A DNA stretch of 64,000 nt from assembly GCA_034769895.1 (NCBI GenBank), contig CM068370.1, positions 40,753,844 to 40,817,843 on the forward strand. The letters run 5' to 3'. The stretch comes from Magicicada septendecula (lineage: Eukaryota > Arthropoda > Insecta > Hemiptera > Cicadidae). Shown here piece by piece: positions 34,897 through 44,117 of this stretch. The position numbers and the translations under genes are program-made. The notes under the pieces were generated by a model. That model saw nothing but the letters and a program-made list of their open reading frames with translations. It was not told the origin of the DNA and did no database searches. Within the stretch, counting starts at the first letter, position 1. Each line of letters opens with the position of its first letter.

Positions 34897-35970
34897 TTAC
34901 CCCATATCGTCAAACAATAGTCTAATATATTTGTGACATAGATCATTCTTATTTATATCAAGTTTATTAATATTATTATAATAAACCACTACTTCTACAT
35001 CGTTCATTATCCCTTTTATTGGTTCATATACCTGTTCAATATTGGTCAATTTTGTCCAGTCTCCGTTGGTATTATCTGTTAACATTAGGTAAGTTATATT
35101 ATCACCATTCACCTCAGCTACTGCTATCTCAGTTTCACTATACGGTAAGTACTCATTCTTCTTATTATTTCTCTCTATGTCTAACTTTTCTACGAATTCT
35201 TCATAATTTCTCTTTACTTTAAAAATCTCTAGTTCTCTCTTTCTCTCTCTCTCAAAACATTTCTCACCATCATACTAAACTACACACTCTCTCTCAAAAT
35301 ATGCAGGGGACATTAATTCATCATTTTGGCACCACCTATGAAGTGCACAAAAAACCAAGGGAAATTTATCTGTAGACCTATACTTTTCCAAATACTCACG
35401 TGAAACTATTTCTTCACCCCCCACTACAACATTACGGGAAAAATCTACCCCCTGCATCCACTCTACCTGTAAATTCCTTCTACTTTCTCTCTCTAACTCA
35501 TCACACACAACCATCTTATCAACTTCTACTCTTTCTACAATTACGTTATCACTTTCAACATCTGCACCATCATTTTCTAACACCACATTTTTATTTGTAT
35601 TATCATTGTTATTACTTGTCAACTCATTATTTAAATTATCATTTCCACTACTACTTACCCTGTCATCTTTGTTCGATTTTAATTTGTTTATTACTTTCTC
35701 ATTTTCTAATTCTATTTCGCCTAACCGCGTCTCTATTTCACTCAATCTCTTATCATAAATACAGCTTTGTTCCTGAATTTCGTTTTTCATTTCATTGAAT
35801 TTTACGTTAAGATTATTCTGGATTTTTCTAATTTCATTTTTCTGTTCGCTAAATTTTTCATCTAGGTTACTAAATTTCTCATCTAAGTTACTAAATTTCT
35901 CATCGAACTTATTATTCTGTGCATTAAAAAGCGCTTGCATCATTCTTATTATTTCGTTATTATCTGCCAT
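34897..35970 (-). pseudogene. E4 coiled-coil gag-like region
   Basis: Begins MADNNEIIRMMQALFNAQNN, has a triple reiteration of the words NLDEKFS, then a long coiled coil, an acidic middle and the words DKFPLVFCALHRWCQ. A second open stretch ends YIRLLFDDMG. It matches the E2 and E1 regions at both ends. Broken, with about one to two breaks, and the best preserved of the three. Probable nucleocapsid or structural role by position only. Confidence 0.62.
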
Positions 35971-36173
35971 TTTAATTTTTGTTTAAATATTTCTATTTCT
36001 TTCAAAAATGTTTTCGTATAATAAATGTTACATATTCATATTATATCTAAACTTATTGTAAAATTTTCTACCACGTGTAGTTACAACATAACCTTATTTT
36101 ACGTATTTTGTATTCTTTCGCTACCCACTCTGTTTCTGAGTTCTGGCTTATTTATATAATTATTTTATATAAT

Positions 36174-36191
36174 GTCCCTGTTCGGGCGCCA
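36174..36191 (-). promoter_or_regulatory. E4 primer-binding site (tRNA-Lys)
   Basis: TGGCGCCCGAACAGGGAC on the - strand, two bases after the LTR end. Confidence 0.93.
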
Positions 36192-36193
36192 TT

Positions 36194-37353
36194 TGTATAA
36201 AAACTTACGTATTATACATTTAATTTTACTGTTTATTACTTACCGATATTTTGGATCTTCCTAAGGGTACCCAGAGTTCTTTTATAAGCGAGGTCAGAAA
36301 CAGTGAGGTTACGAAATAAGTATTAATACACATTTTGAATGAAGAGAATTAATATTTTAATCTTGTCGTTTAAATTCAAATTAGAAAACAAATTTTACCA
36401 TGCTTTTTCATCTTACATAACTTCTTACTGATTTCTTCTTTTGTTTGATTCGCTACATGAGTACTACTTGTAATTACTTATTCTACTGTCTTACCTTAAT
36501 GAGATCACATAAACACAAACAGCCCAGCCTGCAACACACCCACTCACACAGAATATTATTTAAACCCTTAACATTTTAAAAACCTCTCCCTGCCGGCACG
36601 CGTTTATAACTTGAGCACTTAATTTTTTCATTTTGTATTTAGTCGTGTCCGAAAATAGTTTATATGGGTTCTTCTTTGTTGTATCAGATTAGCCGCACTT
36701 CATTTTATTTACTGCACTGAATTTTAATTTAGAAAAGTTTTATTTTCTGAGCCCTGTTTAACGGACTGCCTGCGCAGTCGAAAGTCGGCAAAGGACTGCC
36801 AGCGTCTCTCAGTTCCCCACTCCTGGAGCATTTTTGTCAAGACGACGGACATCAATGCCTTACAGTTAGTCGTCGCAGTTTCGTCCTATGCAGTGTATGT
36901 AAGTTTTGGGTTAACATGGTACATGATCTCATCTAGGCATTGGCGGACGTCCTTAAAGTGGGTGGGACTTAAACAGCATTTCCGTAAAGTCTTGGAGAAG
37001 GCGATGAATATTATCCTCTCTAGCCAGCTTGGTTTTTACCATCGCTTGGGTTGGCGCCCATGCTCGAGTAGTGGCATGTGTGCACTGCCACACACGTACA
37101 GAGTTCTGCGAATTTTTAGGGTGGCGCGAATTCTCTGCCGCATTCCTCGACAACAACTGCGCCTTACTGCTTTGTTTCAAACTGTTTCTTTCACAATGGA
37201 AATAACGTTGCCATGCGTTCTGTTATCATGGAATGAAACTGGTTGCACAATAATTTTCACAACTTTTAGACAAACCCGCCCAAAATGAAATAAATAAAAA
37301 TATAATTATCCCATACTGTGGAAAATAAAAACACCCAAAAATGACCCGCTACA
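36194..37353 (-). repeat. E4 LTR (5' copy)
   Basis: 1160 bp partner of 31228-32387. Confidence 0.94.
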
Positions 37354-38428
37354 ATATAAACATTTCTTTTAATATTTAACGAAGAAACCTCCAACGGAAT
37401 GGTCGTGTAGTCCATAAACGATTAAAACGTAATCACATGTTTTAATAAAAACAAACTCCATCTGCTCTCTTACGGACATTTCCGGAACTACGTACTAAGC
37501 GAAATAAACAAATTTTGAATATTTTTTTCTATATTTGTAAAGCGTAGTATAATTATCCATTTCTGACCATCTCATAACAAAAAGAACTTACCCTTAACCC
37601 TGGGGAAAATAACTAAAAGAATTATATGTTGATTGATGTTTAAACAAAAGATAAAATTGTAAAATCGCTCAAAACTGTATATTTTTTATGACAATTCCTT
37701 GTTACTCAATGAAGTCGATATCATTTCCTAGTTAATGAAAATATCGATTGTAATATTTGTATTGTGGCTGAAGGGAGAAAACCAATAATATACACAATAA
37801 ATATTATTGAAAAAATGATATTGAATAATAAAAATGTGTTGCCTTTCTTGTAGTGGGTAGTTGTAGTAAGTTTCAGAACAAATAAGAAGAAGACGATCCA
37901 CCGGGTCATATTCTGCCACAGTGTCGTCTGGTTAACCTAGGTTTGGAGACTCGTGTCAAAATCAGCTGATTCGATTCACGGCGAATATTTGAAAAATTTA
38001 TAAATCGTCTAAACCGAGGGTAAACAAACGGTACTTGCTCTCTCTTCAAAATAAGGCTAAACAACTTCCCTACTTGACCCAAATCACACACACTCGATTT
38101 CTGCTTTGTTTGAGTAACATTACCAACAACTTTATTTAAACTTCGGTCTTTATAATTCATAAGTGGCGACTGCGGAGAGGTGTTCGGACCGATCAGAGGG
38201 ACGCTCGAGTAGAACATTACAAATTGGCGCTTACAACATTGGGGCTTGATTCATTATAAACCCGTAATTGTAATACACTCTTGGAGAGGCGGAAACCTTC
38301 AAATAAACCGTCACGTTACAAAATTGACGCTAACAACGTGGGACAAATAAAACAAAGTTTCCATTAAGTAAAGTACTATTTAAGGTCAGGAGAGAAACAC
38401 CTCTAAAATAACCGCGACGTTACAATAT

Positions 38429-40391
38429 GTATAATAATAAGATGAAATATCTAATATTAAACCATGTATATAGTTTTAAGGTTCGATTGTTATTTGACGA
38501 TGGAGGGTAAACCTTTTATTGTGTTTATAAACATTTAATTATGTGGACAGTGTTTTAAAAGGGACTGTTTATGACTGAGTTTTGGTAAATGATTTGATGA
38601 TAATGTGGATTGTATATTTTTGTGTATATTAATGTCAGTGTATTTGTGTATTTTGCTGTTGTGTATTTTATGTATTGTTTTACGGTAGAATTTTAAATAA
38701 CTGAAGAAAGTTAAATGATATTATGATATTTAGATTCTAATGGTTAGTAAATGAAGCAGGTGATATATTTGGATCTGGAGAGGTATTGTTGTTAGTAGAT
38801 AAGTGATGAATTTTCTAGTGGTATATTAAGGTGAAATGTTGTAAAGAGGTTTGGGGATAGTGATAAATAAGGGCATTGGAGTTAGTTAAATAGAGTTAAT
38901 GGAAGTTAGTGAGAATAAGAGTTGATATGCTGATAATATATAAAGAGGTGTTAGATATTTTAGGGACACAGTAGTTAGTGATTATATGTAGAGGTAAGTA
39001 ATGTGAATGGTAATTTTATAGTTGTTGTTGATGATATTTTGTAATAAGGATCCGGTGTAGGGAGTCCGCAACGAAAGGTGTTGGGATAGGAAGGGACCGT
39101 TGTGTGCCGGAAAGGGTTAACTTAGGTAGAATCCAGGAACCAACATAAGGGAATGAGCATAGGTAGGGAACATACATCCTTGTACAAAAAATGAGCGGTG
39201 CCAGAGGATTTAAATGGGATTAGTGAAGGGGGTTATTATAGAGATATTGGTGTCATATTATATTAATGGTTAGAAGCGGTTAGTGGAAAAAAGGGGTAGT
39301 AAGGTTAGGTTGACAAATGCCAAAATAAGATAGAGAAAATAGTGAGTAATTGAGAGTCACCCAAACTAATAAGGATAAAAAGGTTAGAAAGGGAAAATTC
39401 ATAGTAGAAAGGTAATGATAAATTTGAAATTTTTTGTATAGAATCTAAATGAATGTTAAATAATAAAAGTTAATCGAAAGTTGGTAATAAAAATGTTATA
39501 AAGTTCTGCTACAAGTTATGTAAATATGAATTAAGTAATGTGAATTGTTCAGTGTTAGTGTTTAGTGCTTTATGATGTGCAGTGTTTTATTATGTTAATG
39601 GTACAATAGGTCAGGAGGTTACTACCAGGATAGTAACGATAATAATGTTAAATTTTATGTTGGGTTAACAAATCTCTGGAAATGATTCTGTTATAAAAAG
39701 AAAATTAACGTAAAGAAAGTTGAGTAAAGAAATTAAATAGTTTTGAAGAGTTTGCCATAATAGTTATATATGCTGATGTTATTTGAGACAAATTAGTAGA
39801 GATAGTAATTGTTGTTGAGAGTAAAATTTGTTCTATGTTTAGTATAAGAGTATAATTTCTTATGATGAGAGAAGTAAATCGATATTGACTGGAGTCAGAG
39901 AAATTGATAAAAATATATAGGAGTGTTGAAAAGTAGAAGGATTATCTGTCTAAATCTTGTTGTAATTTTTGTGTTACTTGGAATTTTATGAATAAATAAA
40001 ACCAACGCCTCAAATCACAAACCAATGCATCTAAGGGGAGACATACCAGTTGCGGATATGTAGATAAATAAGGCCACTATTTTAAAATTTTGTATTGAAT
40101 GTTTCAGAGTTTTGTGGTGTTGTGACCGCGGTCCTGCGCTGGCCGGAGAGTCAGAACAGGAGCGTTCAGTGCCTCATGGCCTTATGTTGTAGGGATCTCT
40201 CCGGAGAAGTCCAGTAAGGTCAGACAGGTACGATCGACACTATAAGACCAAGGGTAAGTGATTGAGATTTTTTTTATATTAACACTACAGGGGGTTGTGG
40301 CAACATATCTGAACTGATCCTTTTAGAAACGTATGAATGAGTCAATGAAAGTTTTTGTGTCTCGACACCAAACCTTTCATTGAGGGGGTTT
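38429..40391 (+). other. E2 internal 3' part with conserved blocks A and B
   Basis: After the end of the gag-like region (RLLFDDGG words near 38484-38510) no coding is seen. Block A (39048-39205) holds GGAGTCCGCAACGAAAGGTG, GGAAGGGACCGTT, GGGAATGAGC and GGGAACATACATCC. Block B (40121-40260) holds GCGGTCCTGCGCTGGCC, GTCAGAACAGGAGCGTT, GAGAAGTCCAGTAAGGTC and ends ACCAAGGGTAAG, which is splice-donor-like. Confidence 0.75.
40343..40382 (+). ncRNA. Conserved hairpin next to the E2 polypurine tract
   Basis: CAATGAAAG, TTTTTGTGT, loop CTCG, ACACCAAAC, CTTTCATTG: 16 pairs with two mismatches. The 3' arm runs straight into AGGGGGTTT before the LTR. Confidence 0.85.
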
Positions 40392-41664
40392 TGTAGCGGT
40401 ACAGAATTACCTGTTGCCATGATTATGGTATTTAGGAATATTTTTATTGTAAATTTTATTATGATCATAAATGTTAACAAGGGCAAAGTTAGTTTTGCAC
40501 AAGTTCCAATAAATACACAGATTCACCAGAGGGGAGACAAGCCAAGGTCATCGGAGTACGAGTGGAATTAAACATGTGTAATGGCGGTATAGGCGCAACA
40601 AATTGATAATACGAACTTTTCATTGGTCCACAAAGCCAGATCGTCACAAACAAACAATGACGGCATGAGACAATTACGTATTAAACCGGGCGTTGGCTAA
40701 AAGAACAATACATAATGACGTCAGACACAACCACTTTCCAATGTCTGGCATTGGCATAATATTTATGTCCATTGGCATAATAATTGTGTCTGCTTCCGCC
40801 CAGTTCATCAAAAGCAGTCAACCGAGCACATACGCTCGCCATAGTGCAGTGGGCAAATTTTGCCAAAATGTAATAATTACCTACCAAAATGAAATAATTG
40901 TGTTCAAAATTTAACAGTAACAGTACATAGAGTCAGTGAGTAACAAAAATGAGATTCAGATAGATTCAGTGGACTAAACAACAAACAAGAGTTCGGCCGG
41001 ACACCTGCCGACCGCCATGGAAGGTTTATGAGGAGTCTACGCCACATCATTATTCAGGAAAGCCCTTACAACTTGTTTTTCTAAATTCTAAAACTTAATT
41101 TAATGAGCTCAAATCAAGATAATTAAAAACATGTGTGAAATTACAGTATGAGAGAGAGAGAAAGTGAGAGTGTGAACGTTAATGTTGGCCAACTTGAATA
41201 CGCATCCTGAGGTGTTGGTTTGTGAACGGTAGTAAGAATAATTATTAAAAATATAAAGATAAACAGAATTTAAAATGATTGCAGTAACAAGTTAAAAGAG
41301 TTTATTCAGATCAAATAAAAATTTACATGCATGTAACCTTGAACAGAGGTCAAGGGCGGAAATGATGTCGCCGCCATTTTGAAATTATAACCATTATTGT
41401 TGGCTATTAGTGTAACAACGTATATTACAATTAATTGAATAAAAACGAATTCATTAGCCTAATGTTGTGTAATTGTCATTTCAATACCCGACAACTTCTG
41501 CCTCTTTCTGCTTAACGCAACTCTGGACCAAAAGCCTAATGCATGTAAATGAGCTGAACACGTGTTATTCCGGATGTGAGATTTATTATGCAAATTACAT
41601 AAAATTTGAATATCATACATTTATTATTAATAATTATTTCTGTCAGTAGAAAGGTAAGTTAACA
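40392..41664 (+). repeat. E2 LTR (3' copy)
   Basis: 1273 bp partner of 20043-21278; the 37-base length difference lies near 40737-40776, where short direct repeats (TTGGCATAAT) occur. Confidence 0.93.
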
Positions 41665-41668
41665 GCGT

Positions 41669-42556
41669 CTACTGAATAGTAATAAGATATATGTTATAAA
41701 CTATCTGTAAAAGAAAATGACAAATGGAAGTATTAATTATTCATGTAAGAGTTAGTACTGAAAGGAAATAATTAGGAATATGTAGAGCTACTCACAGCAG
41801 ATTAGTATTTTTAATAAAACAAATAATTACATATAAATAATACATACATATAAATTACATATAATTATATGTAAATTTACATATTAGTGACATACATTTC
41901 ATATTTCACATTGTCTTAAAGAGTTATTTAGGTTTAGAGATGGTGCTGATCTATGTAGGTCTAAACACCATCTGTTCAATAATATCTTGTTCGATGTTCT
42001 CGATATATTCTTCTTTTGCCTGAATTACAATACTTCATATTTGATGCATCATAATTAAAACAGGTATATAGGTTAGTCATCTGTTTATTTCCACAGTTGA
42101 TTTTTAGCATTGTGAGCCAGCCACCAAGATGGTTTACCAGATGATAAAAATTTTATCAAATACTTATGTGATCCAGCCATCCACTTGATGCCATATTCGT
42201 GGACAAAAAATATATTGATCAATGAAATTTTTCAAATATTTAGTTTGTACAAAATTAAATGTTGAATCAAAAAAATGTTTAATTTTATTGGTTGTTTAAA
42301 TTGGGTGATGTGCTTTGTCTGGTATAAAATTATGGAATAGACAAATGTCATGGAACATGTGATGAGGATCCCGTATAAACATGCAGTTTATATGTTTTAC
42401 TGTTTAGAACAAATTTTTAGAGTATTTAGTATTTATATTACTCTTTTATCGTAGTTTATATGATGGAAATTAATTTAGAATGTTTTAAATTAGTTATTAA
42501 GTGTTTACAAAAATATTGAGTTTTTTTATTGTTGTATTGGAGTGTTAGTGGTCTCA
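41669..42556. other. Former SUCLA2 3' flank
   Basis: Sequence that would directly follow SUCLA2 without E2. AATAAA at 41813-41818 would give a 3' UTR of about 200 bases in the pre-insertion allele. Nothing else recognised. Confidence 0.5.
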
Positions 42557-42759
42557 AATATTTTTACTAGTAATTTTATACAACAACTATATTGTCTTTG
42601 GTATTGACGAGTGCTTTCGGCAGTCAAGCCATCTTCAGGTCATGTACCAACCTAAATTGGTCGTTGGTAAATGACATGAAGCGCTCGGTACTGCCGAAAG
42701 CGCTCGTCAATACCAAAGACAATATAGTGGTTGTATAAAATTACTAGTAGAAAAATATT
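42557..42759. repeat. Foldback of about 200 bp with a hammerhead-like core
   Basis: The arms start with AATATTTTT at 42557 and end with its inverse at 42759, and match through ACTAGTAATTTTATACAAC and GTCTTTGGTATTGACGAG. On the - strand the left arm (42614-42638) has CTGAAGATGGCTTGACTGCC followed by GAAAG: CUGANGA, a GGC/GCC hairpin, GAAA. Same design as 1767-1936. Confidence 0.78.
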
Positions 42760-43376
42760 GAGATCTATTATTTTAAATTTAATTATTAATTATTTCAGAA
42801 TTGTAATCTGTATGTTAGGAGATAATTAGTTTTTAGTTTCATTCTGAGTAAATAAAATTGGTTACTAGTAACAGCCAATGGGGATGATAATCCATGAGAA
42901 AAATTAATCCAGTTTAAAGGGTCTCTAACTTTTGTCCTGCGCAGCTTTGAGTGTGAGCAAAATAATCTGGGCTTCACTTTTGCTGCTCTTGTTTGCAAGT
43001 TAGAGGATAATTAATGTGCTTGTCGAAATATTATGACCTTACAGTGGTAAAAAAGACTTTGAATGTTGTCACATTCTTTTAAGACAAATTGCTAGAATTA
43101 TAAAGAGAAACTCTTTTTTTTTTTTTTTAGTAAGTTTTGGTAAGCGGGGAAATTTTTATTTTTTGTCTGGATTGATTGCTTTGATTATAGTAGAACCTTG
43201 ATAATCCAAACAAATTGGGACTGCTGCATGGTTCAGATCAAAATGTGACATTTCCACAGCTGTGTAATGAAAAAGAAATTATAAGGTTACTGTTATGCAC
43301 TAAATTAAAGTTCAGAGACATTAACCTCCAGTGAAAGTACAGTAACCAAAAACAAATTTTTTGAACCGAAGTAATA
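42760..43376. other. Intergenic, nothing recognised
   Basis: AT-rich, with a poly-T run near 43112-43128. No coding similarity. Confidence 0.5.
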
Positions 43377-44115
43377 TGAGGGTTATTCAGAAAGTAAGTT
43401 CTGTTTTTTAAATATTGCCATGGTATCGATGCCATCATGCTGTTGCACATGCGCGGCCAGTTTGTTGATTTGTTGGCAAGCCAACAACACTATTTGTAAA
43501 CAACTGTGCACTGAGTACGCTTCATTAGCTTTTTTTTGTAATATCAAAGAAATTTGAGATGCCCGCCGTGTGTAGGTATGTGATTTGGTTCGTGAATGTG
43601 AAGGGCATTAAAACAATTGAAATTCAATATTTATGGAGAAGCAGTGAGCGATTCAATGGTACCAAGATGCATACGACTTTTTTGCCTAGCCCTCCGATCC
43701 AGAGTAAGCGACGTAGGATGCTTAACCCGGGACATTGCGATGAATCATGGCACTGCACACATACTGTCCCTGCAACACAGCATCTCCTCACAAAGCTTGG
43801 CTGGCAACAATTTGATCATCCGCCTTACAACCCAGACCTTACACCAAGCGCATATCACGTTTTCAAGCATGAGAAATCCTTCCTTGGCGGTCAACGATAT
43901 CAAACCAGCAGTTAATTCATGGTTCAAATCACAGGCGGGAAATTTCTATGACGAAGGTATACAACATCTGGTGTCTCGCTATAAGAAGTGCTACAAAAAC
44001 TATATAGAAATGTTGTTTAAGGTGTGTACTTCAAATAGCAATAAAAATGTTTTGTAAATATATTCTTAGTTTCCTTTTAATACCCTATAGGAACTTACTT
44101 TCTGAATAGCCCTTG
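43377..44115 (+). mobile_element. Decayed mariner-like DNA transposon
   Basis: Ends TGAGGGTTATTCAGAAAG and, inward from the right, CAAGGGCTATTCAGAAAG are inverted repeats of at least 26 bases continuing GTAAGTTC. TA flanks both sides (43375-43376, 44116-44117). At 739 bp it is shorter than a full mariner (about 1.3 kb), so an internal part is lost. Confidence 0.88.
43740..44057 (+). pseudogene. Mariner transposase, C-terminal remnant
   Basis: One frame gives TQHLLTKLGWQQFDHPPYNP followed by DLTPSAYHVFKHEKSFLGGQ. After a frame shift, the next gives VNSWFKSQAGNFYDEGIQHL and VSRYKKCYKNYIE. These match the end of mariner transposases, including the third catalytic Asp of the DD34D triad (PPYNPDLTPSAYH) and the DEGI..LV.RY..C tail. 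The N-terminal helix-turn-helix is not seen. Broken by at least one frame shift and a large internal deletion. Confidence 0.82.
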
Positions 44116-44117
44116 TA

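Larger units (their letters stand above)
31228..37353 (-). mobile_element. E4: non-autonomous LTR retroelement inside the E3 right LTR
   Basis: LTRs 31228-32387 and 36194-37353 are both 1160 bp and differ at only about six places by eye, so this is the youngest of the group. The duplication ATAT is at 31224-31227 and 37354-37357, confirmed by the empty site at 23341-23360 in the other E3 LTR. The primer site TGGCGCCCGAACAGGGAC is at 36174-36191 (- strand), identical to E1. A polypurine tract GAGGGGG lies next to 32387. Internal content is a coiled-coil gag-like region (34897-35970), conserved block B and part of block A. No reverse transcriptase. Confidence 0.94.
22173..38424 (+). mobile_element. 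E3: LTR retroelement with 2.14 kb LTRs, both occupied by later insertions
   Basis: LTRs are 22277-27337 (containing a hAT-like transposon) and 30152-38424 (containing E4). With passengers removed they are 2141 and 2143 bp and nearly identical. The target duplication ATAT is at 22169-22172 and 38425-38428. A primer-site-like word TGGCGCTCAACGT is at 27341 and a polypurine tract GTGGGGGGGC precedes the right LTR. The left LTR is preceded by a 104-110 bp copy of the element's own internal 3' end (22167-22276 equals 30042-30151), which is abnormal. The internal part (27338-30151) has one open 400-residue coiled-coil frame and no reverse transcriptase. Confidence 0.9.
30152..38424 (+). repeat. E3 LTR (3' copy), split by E4
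   Basis: LTR segments 30152-31227 and 37358-38424 (one copy of ATAT counted). Nearly identical to the 5' copy except for the last 20 or so bases before the end TTACA. Confidence 0.88.
20043..41664 (+). mobile_element. E2: non-autonomous LTR retroelement in the SUCLA2 3' UTR, hosting E3
   Basis: LTRs lie at 20043-21278 and 40392-41664 (about 1% different by eye plus one length difference). The 4-base duplication GCGT is at 20039-20042 and 41665-41668. The primer site TGGCTCCCGAACGGTGAC (21281-21298) resembles the tRNA-Lys site. A polypurine tract GAGGGGG sits just before 40392. Own internal parts are 21279-22172 and 38429-40391; the remaining 16 kb is E3 with its passengers. It carries a broken coiled-coil gag-like region and conserved blocks A and B, and no reverse transcriptase. 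Without passengers it would be about 5.4 kb. Confidence 0.93.
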
